64,000 nt of DNA from Gracilibacillus dipsosauri (GCF_003176895.1 NZ_QGTD01000013.1:1-64000), one strand, 5' to 3'. Positions 54,665 through 64,000 are shown, counted from the stretch's first letter. Made by a program: numbers and translations. Notes: a model not told the origin generated them from the letters alone.

Positions 54665-57229
54665 TCATTTTATTTCTGATTTAATACTTTTTTGCAAGGA
54701 ACTTTTTGGTGGATAATCCTTCAATAATTCAAGGCATACTATCACATTTATCGACCATTGCGAAATAGTATTCGTTGTCACCCAAGGAATTTCATTCAAG
54801 GTTTTCCAGCTCGTTACTTTATGCTCTACTATTGGTAATGGCGTGTGATTTTGTTTAGGATCTAACAATAATCTCCATGCTGTTTGTGCTAATTCATGAT
54901 TCTTTTTTCTTCTCGCTGCATATGCGATCATTGCTGCGGAAAACATTGGCCAATTAAACATCTTATTATGAAGAATGCCACTAGTTCTGTCTTGTTTTTC
55001 TTGGTCAGAGAGTGCATAAAATTCCCCAAACTCTGCGAGCATCTCTTTCCATACTTCATCATCTAACAATTCTGCAAGCTCCATCCACACTTGGGGGGCA
55101 CCAAAGGCAATGATCATATGGAAACCACCTTTGTTGCCATCACCTATATGAAAAAGATGGGATGTTTCTGGGTTATAACCGTATGTTGGGCCAGACAACA
55201 ATCGAAATGGTGTACTCTTTATATCCTCTATGCCTGTAATGATTTTTTGGAAGTAGCTCTTATCCTCGCTGCGTTCCCATTCACATAACCAGTTAGAACA
55301 AAATGCTGCCCAGTCAGGACCTACCCGAGTATGTGTTGGGTGTTCATCCTTCGGATAGAATTCACGCATCGGATCCAGCTTTACGGTAGCTTCATCGGCA
55401 TCCTTGAAATCTTTTAAAATTTCACCTGTCCGTTCATCAGCTGTTAAGTAATAATAAGTTTTATATAAATTTGCCATACTAATCCGGGCTTCCTTACAAC
55501 CACATCCCCAATGAACAACATTATGTCGAGAGCCTAATCCTTTGTATTCCCCTAAATGATAACAATCCACCTCACTTGTATGTCTAGTCATTGCCTCTGC
55601 CATTTCAAAAACAGCTGGATCACCTGAGCGGAGAAAGGCATACCATAACCAAATGTTAGGGGCTAGTTCCGTGTTTTGCCATGCAAAGCCACCTAAATCA
55701 TAGCGCCATTGATGACGCACTGGATCATATGTATGCATCACATCGCCATAATTCCAAAAGCCATACCAGCTTCGTTGATCGATTTCCTTTCGATAAAAAC
55801 GCAATGCTTTTTCAAGCTCCCTCTCCAGAAAACTTGAGAATTCATTTGACTTATCTGGCAAGCTCCAAACTCCAGTCGCCTTCGTTTGATAATAATAGGC
55901 TGGATCACATACTAATAAATTTGTATTCTGCCAAGCCAAGGCTTTTTCAAATAATTGATGAGTAGATGGGGTAGATGAGTAAAGTGACAAAAACAGCTCA
56001 TTCGTATTCGCAATTCCAATAGGCGATGCTCTCATTTCTTCAAAGCCTTCATAGGCACTCTCCACATGGGTTTCGTTACTATAATGACGAAGATCCATTG
56101 CCTCACTATCTGGCGACCATAACCAACAGATAATGGATGATGTGTCCTTCGTTAGACCTTTTACTTCAAGGGAACTCGGGAACTTTTGCCAAAATTTTTT
56201 CTGACCGATCGCAATACCCCCACTATCGCCACCTGCATATAACAGGCCTTGCGAACGACCACCATGTAACACATCAATCCATGCATTTTCTTTTTCTCTA
56301 CGTTTCATAACTTTATAGTGAACAGCACTATCTTGTATTAGCTTGAAATCATTCCATGTAGCATTTCTTTTCACCAATTTTTTTAAGTCAGGTGTATCGT
56401 CTAAATTCACTTGTTCATTCTCAATCTGTTTTTTAAATAGTCCATCTGCATTACGGTATTTTCTAGTTAATAATAATTGTCCTGGTTCGCTATATACTCC
56501 TTCATCCCCCGCCATTTGCACATGCCTTTTCCATGCTTCCCCTGTGAAACTAGTTGTTATCTTTAATCCAATTCCTTTTATATAATAACGATCTGGATCA
56601 CTATCATGAATGATCGTATGCACTATTTTGAGATCAGATAAATCACGATAGATAGATAGTCTGACAATAAAAGGTAGAAAACGCTCGCCAGCTTTTGTGT
56701 AATGAGCTCCTTTCACCTTTATAACAGTGCGAATCTCTCCTTTATTTTCTAGCTCGATTTGCTCAATATGTCCGATAGCCATCGTGTGTGAGATAACTAA
56801 ATGATCTCCTTGTTCCTCTCGCTCTTCTACCAATGTTTCTAAAAAACCTTGATATGATTGACTATCCTTTTCTAACTCAAGCATCTTAGCACCTTTTGCA
56901 TAAACGGTACATACCATGGTTCCATTACGGATAATCATTTTATCCTTTTTTTCCTCCACTACAAGACCTTTGCTTTCAAAAGGTACCTTATCCGTAGAAA
57001 GGGACAGGCTTTGTTCCTGACTTAAGTTCGCGGAGTGTGCCGTCCATTTCACACTTCCATCAGGCCAGTAGGCGAGAGGCCAGGTTTGGTGTGGTAGCAT
57101 TTCTTCATGCTCATTGAGCAAGGTTATAGCTTGATCTCTATTTATTTTACCTTTTGGCCACGGGACCCCCCATGTAATATTTGTTGGTATATTCGGTTTT
57201 TTTGTTAACCATTTAAGGTCTAGTTTCAT
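54665..57229 (-). CDS. yetA: YetA-like polysaccharide-locus protein
   Basis: 854-residue soluble protein matching B. subtilis YetA (about 857) in length and in position next to lplA. The N-terminal third is a beta-sandwich region with GVPWPKGKI and PLAYWPDGSVKWTAHSA. The rest, rich in aromatic residues (WYGFWNYGDVMHTYDP, FAWQNTELAPNIWLWYAFLRSGD, HWGCGCKEARISMANLYKTYY), looks like an (alpha/alpha)-toroid of the kind seen in lyases and hydrolases. No signal peptide. The catalytic activity is unknown. GGATG precedes the ATG. A hairpin separates it from the acetylesterase gene. Confidence 0.85.
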   Translation of the reverse strand: MKLDLKWLTKKPNIPTNITWGVPWPKGKINRDQAITLLNEHEEMLPHQTWPLAYWPDGSVKWTAHSANLSQEQSLSLSTDKVPFESKGLVVEEKKDKMIIRNGTMVCTVYAKGAKMLELEKDSQSYQGFLETLVEEREEQGDHLVISHTMAIGHIEQIELENKGEIRTVIKVKGAHYTKAGERFLPFIVRLSIYRDLSDLKIVHTIIHDSDPDRYYIKGIGLKITTSFTGEAWKRHVQMAGDEGVYSEPGQLLLTRKYRNADGLFKKQIENEQVNLDDTPDLKKLVKRNATWNDFKLIQDSAVHYKVMKRREKENAWIDVLHGGRSQGLLYAGGDSGGIAIGQKKFWQKFPSSLEVKGLTKDTSSIICWLWSPDSEAMDLRHYSNETHVESAYEGFEEMRASPIGIANTNELFLSLYSSTPSTHQLFEKALAWQNTNLLVCDPAYYYQTKATGVWSLPDKSNEFSSFLERELEKALRFYRKEIDQRSWYGFWNYGDVMHTYDPVRHQWRYDLGGFAWQNTELAPNIWLWYAFLRSGDPAVFEMAEAMTRHTSEVDCYHLGEYKGLGSRHNVVHWGCGCKEARISMANLYKTYYYLTADERTGEILKDFKDADEATVKLDPMREFYPKDEHPTHTRVGPDWAAFCSNWLCEWERSEDKSYFQKIITGIEDIKSTPFRLLSGPTYGYNPETSHLFHIGDGNKGGFHMIIAFGAPQVWMELAELLDDEVWKEMLAEFGEFYALSDQEKQDRTSGILHNKMFNWPMFSAAMIAYAARRKKNHELAQTAWRLLLDPKQNHTPLPIVEHKVTSWKTLNEIPWVTTNTISQWSINVIVCLELLKDYPPKSSLQKSIKSEIK

Positions 57230-57293
57230 TTTTTATTCATCCTTCCCATTCAGTTTATAAACTATTTTCTTAGACGTTTCATTTAATAAGAAA

Positions 57294-57320
57294 CTCCCCA
57301 TACTGAATAAGTACGGGGAG
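57294..57320 (-). terminator. Hairpin between the acetylesterase gene and yetA
   Basis: Stem CTCCCCATAC/GTACGGGGAG with a short loop; on the minus strand it is followed only by TTTCTTATT, so it may be a weak terminator or an mRNA processing hairpin. Confidence 0.45.
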
Positions 57321-57341
57321 AGGCTTCATCAGTTGATATGG

Positions 57342-57965
57342 TTATGCTTCTATGATTAATTGTAAGGAGCTTGAGAGGATCTTTGCCATTTGTTTTGCAC
57401 CTTTTTCAGTAAAATGCGTGTGATCGGTTCCATTTATGTCCACCATATAATACGTGGTTGCTTCTTGTATCCCCACTTTAGTCAGATGTTGAACGGAAAG
57501 CTTCATTAAATCGATCACATGACATTTTTCCTCTTCACCTACTTCCTTCATCGCATTACAATAATCCCCAAAATCTACTAAAAACTCTCCGTTTACGTAG
57601 TGTAGGCGAGAAACTGGTGTCAACAATATTGGTATTGCGTGATGTTTTCTTGCTGTATGAATATATTGCTGTAAAAATTTCTTATAATCCTTATACGCTT
57701 CTGTATAACGCTCTGGCTTTTCCTTTGTCGAATCATTATGGCCCATTTGTATTAGTAGATAGTCACCTTCTTTCAATTCATTTGCAATAACTTCTAATCT
57801 ACCTTCCTGAATGAAGGTTTTAGAGCTCCTACCTCCGATTGCGTGATTGATAACGGTACAATCTTTCAAAAATTGTTGTAAAAACTGCCCCCATCCAGCC
57901 TGTGGGGCCTCTTTTCTGTCATAACTCTGACAGGTTGAATCACTCGCCAAAAATACCCTGTTCAT
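57342..57965 (-). CDS. SGNH-hydrolase rhamnogalacturonan acetylesterase (YesT/RhgT-like)
   Basis: 207-residue esterase of the SGNH fold, CE12-like. Block I is ASDSTCQ with the nucleophile Ser, block II Gly in NHAIGGRSSKTF, block III Asn in QMGHNDST, and block V DHTHFTEKGA with the Asp-His pair. Such enzymes remove acetyl groups from rhamnogalacturonan or other sugars. No signal peptide, so it would act on imported fragments. GGGTG precedes the ATG. It follows the GH106-like gene by 12 bp. Confidence 0.92.
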   Translation of the reverse strand: MNRVFLASDSTCQSYDRKEAPQAGWGQFLQQFLKDCTVINHAIGGRSSKTFIQEGRLEVIANELKEGDYLLIQMGHNDSTKEKPERYTEAYKDYKKFLQQYIHTARKHHAIPILLTPVSRLHYVNGEFLVDFGDYCNAMKEVGEEEKCHVIDLMKLSVQHLTKVGIQEATTYYMVDINGTDHTHFTEKGAKQMAKILSSSLQLIIEA

Positions 57966-57977
57966 CTTTTACACCCT

Positions 57978-60491
57978 TTACTCGTCATATATTTTCCCAA
58001 GCACTTTAACTGGCCCGATTAAGCCTGATGGCAAGTGCTGTTTATCCATTTTCACTGCACTATTATTGGTAATTCGTATGTTAAGGGAATTTTCCCCGTT
58101 TACTAGACTTTCCCCGGGAACATTAACCTTATAAGGAGGCCACATTTTCACTACAGGTTCACTATGATTAAGGGAAACCTCTGCTATTTCATAAACTTCC
58201 CCCAAATCAATAGTCACTTCATCTACCTTATCTCCCTGATAGTCGAAAACAAACGGATATGTCATCGTTCCTGAAAAGTATTGTAAACCATCCGTTTTAC
58301 TCCAGTCAGAAAGTGTTTGCTTATCCCAGTATTCTAATTTATTGGATTCTGGTTGTAATCTTGGATTTATCTCGATCCATTTTGCTGGTCGTGCTTCCTT
58401 CTTCCTTTCTCTCTCTCCTTGACTAGAATCTACTATCCAGATCACTGACTCTCGATACGGAAGCTCTAGCTGATATTCTCCATTAGTTGTTGCCAATTTC
58501 TGTCGTGAACCAGTCCACGGATTCCACTCTTCAACTGGGAAATCATTCGAAAATTTAATCGTTCCTTTATAAAGCTCCTCGCCTTCGTTTGTCATAAAGT
58601 AAAATAATTGGCCTGATTTATTCCCTTTCGTTATCCGAATATTCGGACATTCATTAGAAAGCTTTGCATATCGATAATGGGAGAAATAATGATGGATTGA
58701 TGCTAGATCATCAGGTGAAACAGTGATAATATCAGGCATGCTCTCTGCTTTACTTTTAGTAGTCACCCAATATACCTTTCCACCATTTTGGGTGAATTTG
58801 GTTAAGGTTTGCTTCACTGCCTGATCCACTTCTAGCCATTTTTGTTCATCTATAACGACAGCTTGATAAGAATAATTACCAATGTTCAAACGATCACCCG
58901 AAATCATGATCTTTTCTTTAGTAAATAAAGATTCATGCAAATAATTAAACTCTATTTGGTGTTGAAAAAAATATTTGGCCATTTTCCATGGTAAATGGTT
59001 ATTCGATGCTAATATCGCAATTTCCGCTTGATTGACACTATCTGTCATTAACCAGCTTACACGTTTTATATAAGTACTAAAAAAATGGTAATATGGCCAC
59101 CATGCATTATTTGGTCCTACATCTGGTGGACGCTCATGACTTCTTTCTCTACCCTTTATAGAGTAATAGAAGGCATGTGGACAAAATAAGTTAACACCTC
59201 TAACCGCAAGCCAATCTGTATACCATTTCATATCAGCCGCAGATAAATTCCAGGAATTATCAACACCACATACTCCTAGATACTCATTTAAATTTCGACG
59301 ACGATCAAAATGTCTAGCAAGATCTGCCCCACATTTTCCGGCTGTAGAATGTTCTCCTATCAATCCTTTTTCGTCTTCAGGTGCTACCCATCTCCACACA
59401 ACATCCTGGCCTGGAATAGTAAAAGGCTCAAGAAGCTCTATATCATCGCTTTTGGCAGGATGACCAGTAAGATGAAGGTTATTTTGTTGACACCAATTGG
59501 CAATAGGTATGTAATACGTCTCCATTAATCGTTTATTTACGGCTTTTTCATATTTTTGACGAACATCATCTGTTTTTTCACCGACAGAAAAAAATAATCC
59601 AAGAAGATCCTCCACATGTACTCCCTCTTGATAAACATACCTTTCAAAATTGTTCGTCCAAGCAATACCTCCTGACTGAGCGTTTCTTCCAGTTATGTCG
59701 GGTTCGTCAGTAAACATAGCAAAAATTGTCCCTCCGAAATATTCTCCTACCACTTGCCGATATCGCTCATGAGTAATCTCCATAAAACTCTCTACAGCTT
59801 CGGGGTTTAATAGGTCAGCAGATCGAGGCGCATTAACTTCCCCATCATCTTGATTGGCATGTATTCCTCGAATCGTTCCGAATGTATAGCTTTCTATTAA
59901 GGCTATGCAGCGGTAATCTTCCTTATTGCGTTGGTTAGTTTGAAAGAATTGATCCATCACTTCATTTGGAATAGTAGCAATATTCTCTCGTAATTGAATG
60001 ATCTGAGCATTAAGTGGAAAAATACAGCTAATTTTCTCTGGATTATAGTCTTGATCAGAATCTTTACACGCCAGGTACACTGCTACAATTCGATCCTCCG
60101 GTTTTAATGGTATTTCCACTGTGCTATCAAATATGTCTGTCTCCAACGCATATAATCCTCTACTTCCATATTGAGGATTCTTCTCGACTACTTTTCCATT
60201 GGCTGCTCCTGAAGGATACATGGCTTCATCATATAAGATAACATGCATGCCTCGTTTGTCTGCTTCCTCTACAGCAAATTTTACATAATCCATAAATTCA
60301 TCGGATAAATAGGGGGTATTATTAGGAATTCCTTTACGTGGGTGTAGCACAAAACCTTCTACACCTTTAGACTGGAAATCGATTAATTGTGACCGCAATT
60401 TACTTTTATCAAGCTGGTCATTCCAAAACCAAAACGGCATGGCTGAAAATTCTGTATCAGGCTTCAAAAATTGTTGATAAGAAAAACCCAT
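57978..60491 (-). CDS. Putative glycoside hydrolase, alpha-L-rhamnosidase-like (GH106-related)
   Basis: 837-residue soluble protein. The N-terminal two-thirds look like a TIM-barrel glycosidase: opening PFWFWNDQLDKSKLRSQLIDF, GFVLHPRKGIPNNTPYLSDEF, HVILYDEAMYPSG and AMFTDEPDITG contain likely acid residues (DEAMYPSG, TDEPD). The C-terminal part holds beta-sandwiches (IDLGEVYEIAEVSLNHSEPVV). The pattern is that of large bacterial proteins annotated as GH106-type alpha-L-rhamnosidases, but I cannot confirm the family. Context (regulator YesS-like, acetylesterase) fits rhamnose release. AGGAGG precedes the ATG; 13 bp after the regulator. Confidence 0.7.
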   Translation of the reverse strand: MGFSYQQFLKPDTEFSAMPFWFWNDQLDKSKLRSQLIDFQSKGVEGFVLHPRKGIPNNTPYLSDEFMDYVKFAVEEADKRGMHVILYDEAMYPSGAANGKVVEKNPQYGSRGLYALETDIFDSTVEIPLKPEDRIVAVYLACKDSDQDYNPEKISCIFPLNAQIIQLRENIATIPNEVMDQFFQTNQRNKEDYRCIALIESYTFGTIRGIHANQDDGEVNAPRSADLLNPEAVESFMEITHERYRQVVGEYFGGTIFAMFTDEPDITGRNAQSGGIAWTNNFERYVYQEGVHVEDLLGLFFSVGEKTDDVRQKYEKAVNKRLMETYYIPIANWCQQNNLHLTGHPAKSDDIELLEPFTIPGQDVVWRWVAPEDEKGLIGEHSTAGKCGADLARHFDRRRNLNEYLGVCGVDNSWNLSAADMKWYTDWLAVRGVNLFCPHAFYYSIKGRERSHERPPDVGPNNAWWPYYHFFSTYIKRVSWLMTDSVNQAEIAILASNNHLPWKMAKYFFQHQIEFNYLHESLFTKEKIMISGDRLNIGNYSYQAVVIDEQKWLEVDQAVKQTLTKFTQNGGKVYWVTTKSKAESMPDIITVSPDDLASIHHYFSHYRYAKLSNECPNIRITKGNKSGQLFYFMTNEGEELYKGTIKFSNDFPVEEWNPWTGSRQKLATTNGEYQLELPYRESVIWIVDSSQGERERKKEARPAKWIEINPRLQPESNKLEYWDKQTLSDWSKTDGLQYFSGTMTYPFVFDYQGDKVDEVTIDLGEVYEIAEVSLNHSEPVVKMWPPYKVNVPGESLVNGENSLNIRITNNSAVKMDKQHLPSGLIGPVKVLGKIYDE

Positions 60492-60504
60492 ATTTAATTT
60501 CCTC

Positions 60505-62850
60505 CTAAGAACTACTTGCTCTTGTTTTTCGGTATTGACTAGGTGGCAAGCCTACATGTTTTTTAAATATTCGATTAAAGTAACTATGTCTATACCCTAC
60601 ACTTTCTGATATTTCATTAATTTTCATGTTCGTGTACAATAATAACTCTTTTGCTTTATCCATTCTGATCGTAGTAAGATAATCTATAAAATTGACGCCA
60701 TGAATCTTTTTAAATGCTTTACTTAAGGCATAAGGCGTGATATCAACATATTCAGCACAACTCTCCAGTGAGATATCCTCCATATAATGTTCCTCAAGGT
60801 AAGAAACTACTTTTTCTACTATCACTTTCATTTCCATATTCATGTTATTCTCTAAAAAGGTTATATATGGTTCAATCACTTGTACAATTAACCATTTCAC
60901 TACCCATTCCATTTCCCGAAGCTGTGATAGCTCCTCATACATATTTCGTCCTTTATATAAAACGACAGGATCTACTCCTGATAGTAAAATTTCGTGTTGA
61001 ATCGTACTATAAAGCTGCATAATACCTGCATGAACACTTACCTCTTTTGTACTATTGTGTAAAAGTTCATCAAAAAATTGACGAATCAACTCTTCTGATT
61101 CATTAATTTTACCTCTTCTAATGCTTTGAATGATCTCTTTTTCTGTTTCAAATGGATAAAATAATTTTTGTCCCTTCACTTCTTTCTCCACTTCATTTAA
61201 CATAAGAATCTGATTCTGGTTATTGAAGTCTCTAAACCTCCTCGCCCTCCCTATTTCCTCGAAAAGAAAAGGAATATCTTTGATTCTTGTTGTTTCAGAA
61301 CTGATCGTTATTGTCACATAGCTTGATAGAATACGATTAATTGCTGTCATAATATCCTCTGCTAATTGATTCAATTGATCTGACCAATTCGACATGTCAT
61401 CTGGAATGATCAAAAAAAGGCTTGCCGTCAAATCATATTGATTTAAAACCGTGTACTGATCGAGATATTTTGCTGTCATATCATCCGCAATATTTGCCAT
61501 CGCAAAAGCAATCAAGCTATCATCCTCATATGTTCGTTGGAGATGTTCATTTCCTCTTGTTAGCTGGATATCTAATAAAACAAAGGAATGATGATGGACC
61601 TTCCAGCGATAATTTTCCATTCTTCTTCTTAAGGCATCCTCATCAAAATCATATAAATACCCTTTAGTAAGCTGAATAAGAAAATTTTGCCTTAACTGCG
61701 GTATTTGGTGATTTATACGCTTTTCCAATTGTTCACTTTCAAATGTTAAAGAATCTAATCTGTCTCGAATCTGCTTAAATTCATCCTTCCTTCCATTAGA
61801 GGTTAAGTTACTTGTTGCTGTAAAACTACTGGCTAAATTCTTCACAGGCTGATACAAACGGTTTGAGGCAAACCAGGTTAAGAAAAAGGCTAATCCGAGC
61901 ACAATTAAACTTGCGACAAGTATGACCTTTGAAATCGTGATAATAGGTGTTGTAATTGCTGAAATAGGTGCAGCTGATATGTAAGTCCATTTCGATCCAA
62001 TTCGATCAAAGGTGCCATACGAAACAGAATAGGTTTTATCCTTCCAATCCATTTGAAATGATCGATCCATCTTATTATTATTCGTAAATACATTAATTAA
62101 TTCTTTTGTGAATTCCTTATCTGAGGATCCTTCTGTCGATAGAAGTAATTCATTCTCTTCATTGATTAACATTGTTACTCCGTTGCTGTATGGGGTTAGT
62201 GTCTCTAGTGTACGAACAAGACTTTTATCATCTATTGTAACAACGATGGCACCAAAAGGATTATTAATCACCCCTGGTATTTGGTGGGTTAATATTAAGT
62301 TATTTCGATATCCTGTATGTTGAAAAAAGTCTTCCGTATGATCCCAAGTTATATTTTTTGATGTTTTTAATAAGGAATGATAGCCCTCTTGTTCCTTTTC
62401 ATCCTTTATGTATTCTATGTAAGGTGTGAATAAAACAGGGCCTTCCTTTGTTTCCACAAATAATTCCACCTCACCAATAAGTGGCTGGCTTCCTTCAAGG
62501 ATCATTAACTTCTGCATAATTTCTCTTGTTTTTTGGAACTCATAAACAAAATCAGTGGTAATTAGTTGATAATTAAAACTTGGATCAAATGCCCAATAGG
62601 TTAAGGACTCTTCCAAGTAACTAAATTGTGTATCAATATTTTGAGCACGATCATCAATCTCCTCTACATGTACTTTACGCAACTCTTTTTCGGTAGAGCT
62701 TAATCCGAATGTATAAATAGCAATACCTGAAATAATTCCTGGAATAGAAGTAATAAATAAAATTAATAGAAAGCTTTTCCGAAAATAATTGCTCTGCCAA
62801 CGATAGGAAAACCATTTTTTCATATTGGAGAAAATTTTTTTATCTCTCAT
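60505..62850 (-). CDS. yesS: Membrane-anchored AraC-family regulator (YesS-like)
   Basis: 781-residue transmembrane transcription factor. TM1 is about residues 25-45, then an extracellular sensor domain, TM2 about 300-325, a cytoplasmic linker, and a C-terminal AraC helix-turn-helix pair (ISLESCAEYVDITPYALSKAF and INEISESVGYRHSYFNRIF). Size and layout match B. subtilis YesS (761), the activator of rhamnogalacturonan genes. It probably senses an extracellular oligosaccharide or a binding protein and activates the downstream genes. ATG 62850 with GAGGTG upstream is preferred over GTG 62859. First gene of the GH106-acetylesterase transcript. Confidence 0.9.
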   Translation of the reverse strand: MRDKKIFSNMKKWFSYRWQSNYFRKSFLLILFITSIPGIISGIAIYTFGLSSTEKELRKVHVEEIDDRAQNIDTQFSYLEESLTYWAFDPSFNYQLITTDFVYEFQKTREIMQKLMILEGSQPLIGEVELFVETKEGPVLFTPYIEYIKDEKEQEGYHSLLKTSKNITWDHTEDFFQHTGYRNNLILTHQIPGVINNPFGAIVVTIDDKSLVRTLETLTPYSNGVTMLINEENELLLSTEGSSDKEFTKELINVFTNNNKMDRSFQMDWKDKTYSVSYGTFDRIGSKWTYISAAPISAITTPIITISKVILVASLIVLGLAFFLTWFASNRLYQPVKNLASSFTATSNLTSNGRKDEFKQIRDRLDSLTFESEQLEKRINHQIPQLRQNFLIQLTKGYLYDFDEDALRRRMENYRWKVHHHSFVLLDIQLTRGNEHLQRTYEDDSLIAFAMANIADDMTAKYLDQYTVLNQYDLTASLFLIIPDDMSNWSDQLNQLAEDIMTAINRILSSYVTITISSETTRIKDIPFLFEEIGRARRFRDFNNQNQILMLNEVEKEVKGQKLFYPFETEKEIIQSIRRGKINESEELIRQFFDELLHNSTKEVSVHAGIMQLYSTIQHEILLSGVDPVVLYKGRNMYEELSQLREMEWVVKWLIVQVIEPYITFLENNMNMEMKVIVEKVVSYLEEHYMEDISLESCAEYVDITPYALSKAFKKIHGVNFIDYLTTIRMDKAKELLLYTNMKINEISESVGYRHSYFNRIFKKHVGLPPSQYRKTRASSS

Positions 62851-63080
62851 ATTCTTCACCTCACTTGAATAATTCTATCACAAATGTAAGCACTTACGAA
62901 TAGTGTGAGGAAAAGGGTGGAATGAAGACTTGCTTTCACCTCCAAACTATATGGATAATATATTATGTTGGAATTTTTCCTGCAATAATAAATTTTTGTA
63001 TACAATCACAACTAGTTATTATATAAGGATCTAATAAATTAGCACTTTTGAGTAAAATTATCACTTTTTTGCACTACTAC

Positions 63081-63134
63081 ATAAGAAAAACTTGCATTCG
63101 CTCGTCCTTTAGCGGATGCGTTAGCTTTTCTTAT
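63081..63134. repeat. Imperfect long palindrome of unknown role
   Basis: ATAAGAAAAACTTGCATTCGCT (63081-63102 approximately) pairs with AGCGGATGCGTTAGCTTTTC and TTAT (63111-63134) around an 8-base loop. It sits in the 360-bp gap between the regulator and the lipid kinase gene. Another palindrome TGTAAGCACTTACG (62885-62898) lies close to the regulator start. No gene is visible in the gap. Confidence 0.55.
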
Positions 63135-63204
63135 ACTTTGGACTTCAAAATTTTTGCTTCATCGCATTCCTTCCTACAAAAATTTTATATTTTCCTAACG
63201 TATA

Positions 63205-63232
63205 AAAAGGGGTAATGGTTATACCATTACCC
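63205..63232 (-). terminator. Terminator of the lipid kinase gene
   Basis: Stem GGGTAATGG/CCATTACCC (63210-63218 and 63224-63232) with five T on the minus strand; it overlaps the gene's stop codon. Confidence 0.8.
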
Positions 63233-64000
63233 GTAAACGGCTTGGAAGAATTCTTATTTTTAATGGAGTTTCTTCCCCTTCATCGCCATCAACATTTATC
63301 ACTTTCGTTGTATTAGTCTGGATGATTGCTTCCTTAGCTTTCCTATAAATGACATTGTTTTGTTCCTTTAACGAACCACTCATTAATTTTGCAATCATTG
63401 CTATGCTTTTTATACTTGTTAATTCTTTAAAAATGAATAGATGCAAATATCCATCGTCTATTTCCGCTTCCTTGATCATATTTTTCCAGCCAGCGAAGGT
63501 GTCTGTCACCGCCACTAATACAAACATCGCATCAGTGTCCAAGGTGTCTATATCTGTTTCTATTTGTACTCGAAATACGTCTTTTTCGGAAAACTTCTTT
63601 ACACCTTCGATAAAATAGGCAAAAGATCCATATTTCGATTTTTGCTCAGCAGTTACAGAATAGGTTGCTTCTGCTATCACACCTAAGTTGATTAAGTTCA
63701 TAAAATACTGATCATTAACTTTGCCAATATCGACATTTTGGAATTGACCTTTTTCTATTATTTCAATAGCTTCATCTGGGTTTAGAGGAAGTTCTAATGC
63801 TTTTGCAAAATTATTCACTGTACCAAATGGAATAATGAGTAATGTCGGATAATGATTAGTTGGAGCAATTCCGTTGATCACTTCATTTATTGTACCATCT
63901 CCTCCCATGATTACGATAAGATCCAAGTTACTCTCACAAGCTTCCTGCGCAAAATGAACCGCATCCCTTACTTTTTGTGTGATTCTACTAGTCACTCTAT
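63219..64000 (-). CDS. Diacylglycerol-kinase-family lipid kinase (YegS/BmrU/DgkB type), partial
   Basis: The C-terminal 258 residues of a YegS/DgkB-type lipid kinase; the N-terminal roughly 40 residues lie beyond the right edge. The signature IMGGDGTINEVINGI is the nucleotide-binding loop, IIPFGTVNNFAKALELP the next family motif, and GYLHLFIF the C-terminal Asp-containing strand (DDGYLHL). Such enzymes phosphorylate diacylglycerol or related lipids. No partner gene is visible in the window. Confidence 0.93.
   Translation of the reverse strand, partial: RVTSRITQKVRDAVHFAQEACESNLDLIVIMGGDGTINEVINGIAPTNHYPTLLIIPFGTVNNFAKALELPLNPDEAIEIIEKGQFQNVDIGKVNDQYFMNLINLGVIAEATYSVTAEQKSKYGSFAYFIEGVKKFSEKDVFRVQIETDIDTLDTDAMFVLVAVTDTFAGWKNMIKEAEIDDGYLHLFIFKELTSIKSIAMIAKLMSGSLKEQNNVIYRKAKEAIIQTNTTKVINVDGDEGEETPLKIRILPSRLRVMV

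Overview
The window looks like a chromosomal segment of a low-GC, endospore-forming member of the Bacillaceae. The evidence is a Bacillus-type T-box leader on leuS, two S-box (SAM-I) riboswitches, a CwlJ-type cortex hydrolase, a YjcZ-type sporulation miniprotein and strong GGAGG ribosome sites. Many proteins resemble B. subtilis YdaP, YerD, LipM, MetI/MetC and the Yes/Lpl set. A moderately halophilic genus near Gracilibacillus, Oceanobacillus or Virgibacillus would fit, but that is inference. There is no prophage, insertion sequence, CRISPR array or tRNA gene; the only phage-like part is a two-gene holin/endolysin cassette.

Layout. 1-0.4 kb: 5' end of an rRNA operon running off the left edge, with tandem promoters. 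0.4-5.5 kb: leuS with its T-box, an RlmN/Cfr-family radical-SAM methyltransferase and a TDT-family transporter. 5.6-12.6 kb: a cold-shock gene, then a four-gene leftward operon (pyruvate oxidase, cytochrome oxidase subunit II, fused oxidase I+III, YerD-like glutamate synthase domain protein) behind a candidate sigma-B promoter. 12.6-18.7 kb: DUF488 protein, flavin monooxygenase-like protein, two esterases, DHA2 exporter, cwlJ and a small unknown protein. 18.7-24.7 kb: a sulfur block, cysP-sumT and metI-metC, divergently transcribed, each behind its own SAM riboswitch, then six 52-bp palindromic repeats and a TauE-type exporter. 24.8-30.3 kb: AEC transporter, lipM-lipA-HAD operon, a THUMP methyltransferase and a glycine-rich sporulation miniprotein with a candidate sigma-K promoter. 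30.3-37.2 kb: GH127 arabinofuranosidase with a divergent AraC regulator, ddl-murF, and bioY under a BirA-type operator.

37.2-43.1 kb holds the least familiar cluster: a membrane diguanylate cyclase, an overlapping solute-binding lipoprotein, and a protein joining a degenerate RecA/KaiC-like domain to a PEP-synthase-type ATP-grasp domain. 43.4-48.0 kb: endolysin and holin, a DsbA/FrnE-like protein and a chemotaxis receptor. 48.0-62.9 kb is a leftward carbohydrate locus closely resembling the B. subtilis yes-yetA-lpl rhamnogalacturonan cluster: YesS-like regulator, GH106-like hydrolase, SGNH acetylesterase, YetA, LplABC transporter, YesU, YesV and a beta-propeller protein in the place of the usual YesW/YesX lyases. 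The right edge carries a partial YegS/BmrU-type lipid kinase.

Biologically, the window combines housekeeping genes (translation, cell wall, lipoate, biotin, sulfur amino acids) with accessory functions for plant cell-wall polysaccharide use and environmental sensing. Several start codons were moved inward from the longest open frame where a ribosome site decides the start.
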